Both the position numbers and the translations under genes were made by a program. Below, piece after piece: positions 23,048 through 30,076 of a DNA stretch of 64,000 nucleotides. Under the pieces are notes generated by a model. The model was not told where the DNA came from, made no database searches, and was given only the letters and a program-made list of their open reading frames with translations. Location of the stretch: assembly GCA_963849115.1 (NCBI GenBank), contig CAWKGK010000004.1, positions 115,307 through 179,306 of the forward strand. Reading direction: 5' to 3'. Numbering within the stretch: position 1 is the first letter of the stretch; every line of letters starts with the position of its first letter. Origin of the DNA: JACDAL01 sp963849115. GTDB lineage: Bacteria; Actinomycetota; CADDZG01; WHSQ01.

Positions 23048-24877
23048 TTAGTGGCGGTGACTGCCGGAACGGGAGGGCGCCGCCTCGACCTGGTCCTCAA
23101 GCAAGGAGACGTCCGAGATCTTGATGGTGACTCCCGGACGCGGCTGGACCGGAGGCTCGGAAGGGTCCTCCAAACCGGTTTCCTCCAGGCTCGTCACCGA
23201 CCGCGGGCTCCCGCCCGGCCGGCCGCCGGCGTCCTCTATCTCGTTGCGTCGGCGCAGCGCGTGGCGCAGCAGCTCGGCGGCCTCTCGCTCGGCCATCTCG
23301 CGCAGCCCCCGGGCGTCGCTGGCGGCCTCTCCCATGATCTCGACCGCCTGCTCACGCGCGTCGGCGACCGCCACCTCCGCCTGAGCCTTGAGCTCGATCG
23401 TTTGACGGTGCGCCTCCTCGACGGCCCGCTGCATGATCTCGCGCGCTCGCTTGCGAGCTTCGGTCAAACTGTTCTCGGCCTCGGCGACTATTTCCCGCGC
23501 ACGATCGCGCGCCTCGGCCAGAGCTGCCTCGGCTTCCGCCGCCAGCTCGATTGCCCTGCTGCGCGCCTCGGCCGGGGCCGGCGCAAGTGGGTCGGAGGGC
23601 ATGTCGAGGTCGGCGGCGGGCGCGGGCTCGGAGGTGGAGGCAAGGCTCGGAGCCGGCTCGGGGGCGGGCTGCGCCGAAGGAACAGCAGTCGGCTCTGAAA
23701 CGGTCGGAGTGTCCTGCCTATCAGCACCCTCTGCGGTGCCGGTGCCCGTGCCCGGCGCCGCCAAGGCCCGATCCCGGGTGCTCGAGAACCAGGGCCGGGG
23801 CCTTCCGATGGGCGAACCCCGCTGCGGTCTTGGAGAACCAATGCGCCGGGCGAGCGCCATCACGCCCGCGGCCACCAAGACCAGCGTCAGCAGCCCGATG
23901 GCAATGTCCAGGTAGGTGATCACGCTCAGCCTCACTCGCTCTACTCGGGAGGGATCGAATCGTTGAGCGAAGGATATGCCGGGACCGAGCGCTGTTGCTT
24001 GAAAATCGCCGGCTCCGGCCTCCTCGAGTGAAAACCGGGCGCTTGGTCCCAGCTCGTGGCGCTGTGAACGCCCGTCGGGACTCTCGATGCTCACGGCCGA
24101 GCCGGTGGGGAAGCCGAAGAGGGCATCGCTAACTTCGAACACGACGTGGTTGGTGGCACGCGGGTCGCGGGCTCCAGCGGGCTCAACGCCCGCTCCTTCT
24201 GCGCGCCCATCTGTTGGAGAGCTGTCGAGGACGATGTTCCAGCTCTGCCCCGGGCTCGGATGGAACCGGGGCTGCCCCGGAGCCAGCCGATCGCGGCCCC
24301 CCGCCACGACCGCCTCCAGGGTGTAACTGATTTCCTCCGAGCGGATCTCTCCGCCGCTGGCGAGCGCGCGGCTCCCCGGCAGCCATTGGGGGCCGTCGCT
24401 GGCGAGCGAATACCCGGTATCTCGGTCGTCGATAATCGTTACGGAGTCGATATCCTCCGCAGCGATCGGATCGCCGGCGCGCGAGGCGAAGTTCACCGGC
24501 GTCGAATAGCTCACGTCGAAACCGGCCTCGAGGGTCGTGAACGTGGTCACGCTGAGCTTTCTCACGCTCGGAAAATCCCCGTCCGCCCAGTGGGCGAAGT
24601 GGACTCGCACACCCGGCTCGATCCTCTGAAGGTCGGGAGCGGCCAGGTTGTGGCTTCCCGGTCTCCGGAGCCTGGTGAAGGCGAGGCCGTTGTGATCGGT
24701 GGTGAGAGTGCGCCCGTCCAGGAGGAACCGTATGCCCTCGAGCCGGGGGACCACCTGGATCGTCACAGGGAGATAGGGGTCTACCTCCTGCCCTGCAGAA
24801 GGCCGTTCTTGCGACGAGCTTGGCGCCAGAGTGAGCAACAGGGCGGCGGTTACCACAAGCCATGTCATAGGGGACAT
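23048..24877 (-). CDS. Single-pass membrane protein with exported beta domain and cytoplasmic coiled coil
   Basis: This is a 609-residue protein starting at ATG 24877 with a signal peptide (MTWLVVTAALLLTLAPSSS). An exported beta-rich domain of about 310 residues follows, then a membrane helix (YLDIAIGLLTLVLVAAGVMA), a Pro/Ala/Glu-rich linker and a long Ala/Glu/Arg coiled coil (for example AEAEAALAEARDRAREIVAE) before an acidic tail. The coiled coil resembles those of DivIVA- or ATP synthase b-like proteins and should oligomerise in the cytoplasm. The layout suggests a link between an outside sensor or cell-wall domain and a cytoplasmic scaffold. The family is not recognised; the frame continues 249 bases upstream but without signal-peptide logic. 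Confidence 0.65.
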   Translation of the reverse strand: MSPMTWLVVTAALLLTLAPSSSQERPSAGQEVDPYLPVTIQVVPRLEGIRFLLDGRTLTTDHNGLAFTRLRRPGSHNLAAPDLQRIEPGVRVHFAHWADGDFPSVRKLSVTTFTTLEAGFDVSYSTPVNFASRAGDPIAAEDIDSVTIIDDRDTGYSLASDGPQWLPGSRALASGGEIRSEEISYTLEAVVAGGRDRLAPGQPRFHPSPGQSWNIVLDSSPTDGRAEGAGVEPAGARDPRATNHVVFEVSDALFGFPTGSAVSIESPDGRSQRHELGPSARFSLEEAGAGDFQATALGPGISFAQRFDPSRVERVRLSVITYLDIAIGLLTLVLVAAGVMALARRIGSPRPQRGSPIGRPRPWFSSTRDRALAAPGTGTGTAEGADRQDTPTVSEPTAVPSAQPAPEPAPSLASTSEPAPAADLDMPSDPLAPAPAEARSRAIELAAEAEAALAEARDRAREIVAEAENSLTEARKRAREIMQRAVEEAHRQTIELKAQAEVAVADAREQAVEIMGEAASDARGLREMAEREAAELLRHALRRRNEIEDAGGRPGGSPRSVTSLEETGLEDPSEPPVQPRPGVTIKISDVSLLEDQVEAAPSRSGSHRH

Positions 24878-24956
24878 TGTGCGACAAAAGAGGCCGGCGC
24901 GCCGGAAATGACGCCGCGCCGAGCCTCTCCTGCCTCCGGCTCGCCCCGTGCCGGAA

Positions 24957-25003
24957 ACTGGTCGGTCCTTGCCACTGGCCTCTGTTCCTGCTGGGCGACC
25001 AGT
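24957..25003 (-). terminator. Inverted repeat downstream of the RTX gene
   Basis: ACTGGTCG (24957-24964) and CGACCAGT (24996-25003) are perfect eight-base arms, starting 62 bases past the RTX gene stop and before the next gene on the strand. There is no T-tract; a terminator role is tentative. Confidence 0.3.
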
Positions 25004-25064
25004 CAGTAGTCCGTGGGATCCCGGAGCTCTACTCTCCTCCCCGGAACCCCACGAACCGCAGAGC

Positions 25065-26576
25065 TTAGATCTCGCACCCCTGGTCGGAAGCGGTGCCTCC
25101 GCTGCAGTTGTCGATGCCGTTGCCACCCAGGAGCCTGTCGAGTCCCAGACCGCCCTTGAGCACGTCTCTCCCGTCGTTACCCTCGAGGTAATCGGACTGC
25201 GTGCCGCCGGTCATGTTGTCGGCGTCTCCGCCGCCGAGGAGACGGTCGCGGCCGGCCCCGCCGTTGATCTGGTCCCGGCCGAAGCCGCCCTGGACTATGT
25301 CCTCGCCGTCGCCGGCCCCAAGCACATCGGCCTGGTTCCCGCCGGAGAGGAAGTCCCGGCCCCAGCCGCTCATCAGCAGATCGGCGCCGTCGCCACCGTA
25401 CAGCTCGTCGTTCCCAAGACCGGAGTAAATTTCATCGTCTCCACCCAGGCCTTTGATGCGGTCGACGCCGCCGAAGGTGCAGAACACATCTGCGCCCGAA
25501 GTGCCGACCAGGACATCAGCGGAAGGCGACCCGGCGATGACCTGACCGCCTTGACCACTGGACTTGCGGTCGCTGTAGTTCATTCCCGCACAGGCGCCGG
25601 CTTTGATGTCGGGGACGTCCCAGGTCTTGGCGACCACATCGGTGAGGGCCTCGTCGCCGGAAGACTCGTCCTGGGACTCCTCGTCGCAGCGGCCGCCGTC
25701 ACGCTCCTCGACTCCCAGCGGCTCGTAGTCGTTGGCCCAGTTGTAGTCCTCGTCGACCCAGAAGCAAAGCGCCGCAGTCCCGGCCTGGCCCTCTGAAGCC
25801 GCCACCGTGACCGTGCAGCGTCCGGTGGAGTCGGTACCGTCGGGGTTACCCGGCGAGGTGCAGGCGTCGTTGGAGTCGGGGGTGATATTGGTAGTGCCTT
25901 CCTCGAGCCCGTCGGAGTTGTCCGGATCGTTGGCCCCGCCGAGGTTCTCGAGGTCGACATGGGCGCCGGCTATGGGTCCCGAGGGACCTTCCACCGAGCA
26001 CGTGTAGGTTCGTGCCTGGCTGGTGAAACCGGTATGGGTCTCGGTCTCACAGTCGAGCTCTGCGCCGTCCTCTACTCCATCGAACCACCAGTTGCCGATC
26101 CTGTCGGTGTCGTCCGGCTCGCCCACAGTGCCTTTAGGAGTCTGCGGAGGCTCGGTGGTGTCGAGGTCCGCCGTTGCGTTGTTGTTGTCGTCGTCGACCC
26201 AGGCGATGATCTCATCGTTGCCCTTGGTCGTTCCGACATAGCTGACCTTGCAGGTTCCGGTGCCGTCGGCGTTGCCGTCGGTCGCGGTGCAGGACTCGTC
26301 CGGCGTGTCGTAGCTGGTAGAGGCGTCGGGATCGTTGACGCTGCTCGCGCGCCATTCGATATCGATCTCTGCGTTTACTCCGGCTGTCATCCCATCGACC
26401 CTGGCGGTGAGCTCGAGCTCGGTGCCGGTCTCGCGCAAACCCCCTGCCGGCAGGAGGGTCAGCTCGTATCCGGGAACCGTCTGGGCAAGCGCCCCAACGG
26501 GAACGGCGGCCGTCGCAGCTACCACGGCCGCGATGAGAATTAGTGCCCGCGCGGGCATAGACCTCGAACTGCGCAT
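25065..26576 (-). CDS. Secreted RTX (hemolysin-type calcium-binding repeat) protein
   Basis: This is a 503-residue exported protein. The signal peptide (MRSSRSMPARALILIAAVVA, then to GALAQ) follows an AGGGGG Shine-Dalgarno at ATG 26576. Residues 30-350 form an acidic domain with Ig/invasin-like segments and paired cysteines (ESCTATDGNADGTGTCKVSY, DACTSPGNPDGT). About thirteen RTX nonapeptides follow from residue 365 (GLGGDDEIY, GLGNDELYG, GAGRDRLLG and similar), which fold as a calcium-filled beta-roll. It ends with a small cysteine pair (NCSGG, QGCEI). A Sec signal with a C-terminal RTX suits a one-membrane organism rather than type I secretion. A role in surface adhesion or calcium-dependent structure is inferred. 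Confidence 0.85.
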   Translation of the reverse strand: MRSSRSMPARALILIAAVVAATAAVPVGALAQTVPGYELTLLPAGGLRETGTELELTARVDGMTAGVNAEIDIEWRASSVNDPDASTSYDTPDESCTATDGNADGTGTCKVSYVGTTKGNDEIIAWVDDDNNNATADLDTTEPPQTPKGTVGEPDDTDRIGNWWFDGVEDGAELDCETETHTGFTSQARTYTCSVEGPSGPIAGAHVDLENLGGANDPDNSDGLEEGTTNITPDSNDACTSPGNPDGTDSTGRCTVTVAASEGQAGTAALCFWVDEDYNWANDYEPLGVEERDGGRCDEESQDESSGDEALTDVVAKTWDVPDIKAGACAGMNYSDRKSSGQGGQVIAGSPSADVLVGTSGADVFCTFGGVDRIKGLGGDDEIYSGLGNDELYGGDGADLLMSGWGRDFLSGGNQADVLGAGDGEDIVQGGFGRDQINGGAGRDRLLGGGDADNMTGGTQSDYLEGNDGRDVLKGGLGLDRLLGGNGIDNCSGGTASDQGCEI

Positions 26577-26678
26577 GCTTCCCCCTATGTCTCACTTGGC
26601 GAAACCCCCGCGGGCGGGCGCCCGGTTCGGCTTCGTCCACTAATGTGGATTGCATTCATAAAGCTAGGGGGTTCGGGC

Positions 26679-26692
26679 CAATTGATCAATTG
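26679..26692. promoter_or_regulatory. Perfect AT-rich palindrome between the RTX and ROK genes
   Basis: CAATTGATCAATTG is a perfect 14-base palindrome in the 165-base divergent region, in an unusually AT-rich patch of this GC-rich window. It is placed to act as an operator for either gene. The ROK protein itself has no DNA-binding domain, so the regulator would be another protein. Confidence 0.4.
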
Positions 26693-26723
26693 TATCTAAT
26701 ACGTAGGCTCGATCGCTGAGAGT

Positions 26724-26729
26724 TATAGT
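26724..26729 (+). promoter_or_regulatory. -10 element for a probably leaderless ROK kinase mRNA
   Basis: TATAGT lies 12 bases before the ATG at 26742, and no Shine-Dalgarno is visible. Transcription would start at or just before the start codon, as in many actinobacterial leaderless genes. Confidence 0.4.
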
Positions 26730-26741
26730 CGCGCCCCAACG

Positions 26742-27635
26742 ATGATGCTCGGAGGAGTGGAGGCGGGCGGCACCAAATTCGTTTGTGTTGCGGGAAGCTC
26801 TGCGGAGCACATCGTCTCGGAAGCCCGCTTTCCGACGCGCTCACCCGAGGAGACCCTTGCCGCGGCCACCGGCTTCTTCTCCGATTTCGCATCCTCTGAA
26901 AGCCGGCTCGAAGCACTTGGCATCGCCTCCTTCGGACCGGTCGAGCTACGCCGTTCGAAGCCCGACTACGGCTTCATCAAGTCCACCCCCAAGCCCGGCT
27001 GGTCCGGAACCGACATCGCCGGTCACTTCTATAAGGAGCTGGGGCTTCCGGTCGGCCTCGACACCGACGTCAACGGTGCCGCGCTGGGCGAGGGCCGCGT
27101 CGGCGCGGCCCGGGGACTCAGCACGTTCGTGTACGTGACCGTGGGAACCGGCATCGGGGGCGGGGCAGTGATCAACGGTGAGGTCGCCCGCGGCCTCGTA
27201 CACGCGGAAATGGGGCACGTCGTCGTACCCCGGCTGCCGGGCGACGACTACCCCGGCGGCTGTGACTTCCACGGCGACTGTCTGGAGGGGATGGCCTCCG
27301 GGCCCGCTCTCGCGGCTCGCTGGGGGCGGCCGGCCGAAGAACTGGCCGGTGGCGACCTGAGCGACGCGGTCGAGCTGGAGGCGTTCTATCTGGCGGCGGG
27401 GCTGCGCAACGTCATCTACACGATTGCCCCGGAGCGCATCGTGCTCGGCGGTGGGGTGTCCCAGTTGCCGAACCTTCTGACTCGGATCAGGGCCCGGCTA
27501 CAGCAGACGCTGGCCGGCTACCCGAGCCTGGCCGAGCACGAGGCCGCAGACTTCGTCGTGGGCGCGGCCCTCGGGGGCCGGGCGGGGGCGACGGGGGCTC
27601 TGGTCCTGGCCGAGACGGCCGCTCGGGAGGCGTGA
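26742..27635 (+). CDS. ROK family sugar kinase (fructokinase-like)
   Basis: This is a 297-residue cytoplasmic ROK kinase without the N-terminal helix-turn-helix of ROK repressors. The ATP phosphate loop is GGVEAGGTKFVCVAG at the N-terminus. The DTDVNGAALGEGRVGAARG segment carries the catalytic Asp, and the family motif GLVHAEMGHVVVPR is followed by GGCDFHGDCLEGMASGPAL with the zinc-type Cys/His set. GGTKF and this zinc motif are typical of the ScrK/GmuE-type fructokinases, so fructose or another hexose is the likely substrate with ATP. It is divergent from the RTX gene and appears monocistronic. Confidence 0.85.
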   Translation: MMLGGVEAGGTKFVCVAGSSAEHIVSEARFPTRSPEETLAAATGFFSDFASSESRLEALGIASFGPVELRRSKPDYGFIKSTPKPGWSGTDIAGHFYKELGLPVGLDTDVNGAALGEGRVGAARGLSTFVYVTVGTGIGGGAVINGEVARGLVHAEMGHVVVPRLPGDDYPGGCDFHGDCLEGMASGPALAARWGRPAEELAGGDLSDAVELEAFYLAAGLRNVIYTIAPERIVLGGGVSQLPNLLTRIRARLQQTLAGYPSLAEHEAADFVVGAALGGRAGATGALVLAETAAREA

Positions 27636-27695
27636 CTCGGCACCTTCTGCCCTCCCGCGTACTCGAGCGATCGTGGGCTGTGCGTGGGTCCCGCC

Positions 27696-29051
27696 TCAGC
27701 CCCTGATTGCTCGGAAACGCACCGCCGCCTCGTCATGATCGACGATGGGGGCCGGGTAGTCGAGCGCGGCCCTCCTGTCCCCGGGTAGCTTCCACGGCTC
27801 GTGCACCGCGGCCCCCTTGATGCCCGAAAGCTCTGCCACGTAGCGCCTGACGTAGTCTCCGGCCGGGTCGAAACGATGCGCCTGACGGATCGGGCTGAAC
27901 ATGCGGTTGGGCCTGGTGTCGTTGCCGGTGCCCGCCACCCACTGCCAGTTGCCCGCGTTATTGGCGATGTCGCCATCGGCCAGCAGATCCCAGAAGTGGG
28001 CCGCACCCAAGCGCCAGTCGATGTAGAGGTCCTTGGTGAGAAACGAGGCCGTGATGAGCCTCGCACGATTGTGCATGAAGCCCTCGCGCGCTAGCTGCCG
28101 CATGCCTGCGTCCACGATCGGGACACCGGTGCGGCCCTCCTTCCACGCCTGCAATCCCTCGGGGTCATCACGCCAGCGATGACCGCGAGGCCGATAGTCG
28201 GCACGGGGAAGCGTGGGAGCCGCAGCCAGCACCTGATGATGGAAGTCGCGCCAGCACAGCTGTCGGATGAAGGGCTCGGCCCCGGGGTTGCCGGCCGCGC
28301 GAGCGACCGCCTCCACGGGAGAGATACAGCCGAAATGCAGATAGGGCGAGAGGCGGGAGGTCTTGTCGCCTGCGAGATCGTCGTGATCGTCTCCGTAGCC
28401 CTCGAGGCTGGAGCTCAGCCATCGGTCCAGGCGCTTTCGTGCCTCGGATTCTCCTCCCACAGCCAGCTCCGGCGAGACCGTCCCCCGCAACAGCGAGGAG
28501 AGCGCGGGCAGGCGCCCCTTGCGGATACCCGAGGGCACTGCCATCCGCCGAGGAGCCCGCAACGGCGTCCGGGGCGGCTGCGCGCTCCACTTGCGGAAGT
28601 AGGGGGTGAAGACCTTGAAGTGATCACCACCGGTGGGCAAGACCGCTCCCGGCTCGATCACGGTTGCCCCTGGTCGCATGGCGAGATCGATACCGTGGAC
28701 GACACAGGCGTCCTCGAGTCGCCGCTGCCTCAATCGGGCATAGGAGCTGTAGTCCTCGGTCACCCACACCGCCTGCGCGCCGGTTGCATGTACCACTGCC
28801 ATCGTCTCTGCCACAACATCCCCCGAGCGCACAAACAGATCGCCGCCCCGATTCCTCAATGCGCTCCGCAGATCTCCCAAACAGGCGAGTAGAAACGCCA
28901 GCCGGTTGGGGCGAGCGTAGTCACTCTGGAGGATCGCCTGATCGAGCACGAACAGCGGGACCACGAGCTCGGATGCGGCCACCGCTCCACCGAGGGCGGG
29001 GTGGTCGCGGACTCTCAGGTCGCGGTTGAAGAGCACGACGGCAGTCGACAT
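27696..29051 (-). CDS. phrB: Deoxyribodipyrimidine photolyase
   Basis: This is a 451-residue class I cyclobutane pyrimidine dimer photolyase. The N-terminal Rossmann domain starts VVLFNRDLRVRDHPAL for the antenna cofactor. The C-terminal FAD domain contains KTSRLSPYLHFGCISPVE, RQLCWRDFHHQVLA, GRTGVPIVDAGMRQLAREGFMHNRARL and WVAGTGNDTRPNRMFSP, including the tryptophans and asparagine expected for photorepair. It uses light to split UV dimers. It lies 12 bases after the TIGR01777 epimerase gene on the same strand. The common actinobacterial pairing of these two genes supports co-transcription. Confidence 0.93.
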   Translation of the reverse strand: MSTAVVLFNRDLRVRDHPALGGAVAASELVVPLFVLDQAILQSDYARPNRLAFLLACLGDLRSALRNRGGDLFVRSGDVVAETMAVVHATGAQAVWVTEDYSSYARLRQRRLEDACVVHGIDLAMRPGATVIEPGAVLPTGGDHFKVFTPYFRKWSAQPPRTPLRAPRRMAVPSGIRKGRLPALSSLLRGTVSPELAVGGESEARKRLDRWLSSSLEGYGDDHDDLAGDKTSRLSPYLHFGCISPVEAVARAAGNPGAEPFIRQLCWRDFHHQVLAAAPTLPRADYRPRGHRWRDDPEGLQAWKEGRTGVPIVDAGMRQLAREGFMHNRARLITASFLTKDLYIDWRLGAAHFWDLLADGDIANNAGNWQWVAGTGNDTRPNRMFSPIRQAHRFDPAGDYVRRYVAELSGIKGAAVHEPWKLPGDRRAALDYPAPIVDHDEAAVRFRAIRG

Positions 29052-29063
29052 GGCTTGCCGGGA

Positions 29064-29960
29064 CTATTTTCCGAGCACGCCCCTGAGCGCGCCCTCGAGC
29101 TCGGGATGGCGGAAAGAAAAGCCTGACCCCTCGAGCTTCGAGGGAACCAAACGTTGGCTGAAAAACAGCATCTCGGTAGCCATCTCCTTGCCCAAGACCA
29201 CCTCGAGGGCGACGCGGGGGACGGAGAAAAACGTGGGCCGGGACAGCACCCGGCCGAGAATGTCGGTGAACTCGACGTTGGTGACGGGGCTCGGTGAACT
29301 CAGGTTTACGGCTCCCGACACGTCGGCCTCGAGCAGATGTTGCATCGCCCGGACCTCGTCTTCGAGCGTGATCCAGCTCCACCACTGGCGCCCGGCGCCC
29401 AGCCTGCCCCCCACGCCCAACCGGAAGGGGATCAGCTGTCTCTTGAGAACCCCCCCGCTGGGATCGAGCACCAGGCTCGAACGTGTCGTCACAACCCTGA
29501 TACCGGCGTCTGAAGCGGGGGCCGTGGACTCCTCCCACGCCTGTACGACACCTGCCAGGAAGCCATCGCCGGCGGGGGCGCTCTCGCTCAGAGGCTCGTC
29601 GCCCCGGTCCCCGTAGTAGCCCATGGCAGAGGCCGACAACAACACTTGTGGAGGCTGGTCGAGTTCCGCAAGCGTTCGGGACAAGAGGCCGGTGCCCTGG
29701 ATGCGGCTGTCTCTCACGCGCCGCTTGTGAGCCTCGCTCCAGCGCCGGTCGCCGATTCCCTCCCCGGCCAGATGAACGACGGCGTCGAAACCTGTAACCG
29801 AATCCGGGTCGAGCTCGCCTGCAGCCGGATCCCACCGGACCGCGCGCAAATCCTCGGAGGCACTGCGGGTGAGCGCGCTCACCTCGTGATCCGCCTGTTG
29901 CAGCGCCCCGCGAAGCGCGCGGCCGATGAAACCGCTCGCCCCGCTCATAAGAATGCGCAT
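29064..29960 (-). CDS. TIGR01777 family NAD(P)-dependent epimerase/SDR protein
   Basis: This is a 298-residue extended short-chain dehydrogenase fold. It starts MRILMSGASGFIGRALRGAL (dinucleotide-binding GxxGxxG) and contains VVHLAGEGIGDRRWSEAHKR and ASAMGYYGDRGDEPLSE, both signatures of TIGR01777 proteins (YfcH and plant SulA relatives). The C-terminal tail (TFFSVPRVALEVVLGKEMAT) matches the extra domain of the family. The reaction is unknown; the fold suggests a nucleotide-sugar or similar epimerase or reductase. It lies immediately upstream of phrB. Confidence 0.88.
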   Translation of the reverse strand: MRILMSGASGFIGRALRGALQQADHEVSALTRSASEDLRAVRWDPAAGELDPDSVTGFDAVVHLAGEGIGDRRWSEAHKRRVRDSRIQGTGLLSRTLAELDQPPQVLLSASAMGYYGDRGDEPLSESAPAGDGFLAGVVQAWEESTAPASDAGIRVVTTRSSLVLDPSGGVLKRQLIPFRLGVGGRLGAGRQWWSWITLEDEVRAMQHLLEADVSGAVNLSSPSPVTNVEFTDILGRVLSRPTFFSVPRVALEVVLGKEMATEMLFFSQRLVPSKLEGSGFSFRHPELEGALRGVLGK

Positions 29961-30031
29961 TCGTTAGCCCCTCATGTTCAAGCGCGTGGATTCTTCACCA
30001 AAGGTTAGATCTTTGTTCGGGGCAGGCTGGA

Positions 30032-30063
30032 CCCCGCTCAGCGGGGCTAGCTCTGCAAAGAGC
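30032..30063 (-). terminator. Tandem hairpins after helY
   Basis: CCCCGC-TCA-GCGGGG (30032-30046) and GCTCT-GCAA-AGAGC (30050-30063) are two adjacent perfect hairpins in the 116-base gap between helY and the epimerase gene. No T-run follows on the minus strand, but two stems at an operon end suggest termination or mRNA end protection. Confidence 0.4.
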
Positions 30064-30076
30064 GGTTCCGGCCCCC

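Noticed and set aside
25065..25560. Regular repeats that could look like a CRISPR array or tandem repeat
   Set aside because: They are the coding repeats of the RTX nonapeptides in an intact frame, with no constant spacer-repeat pattern.
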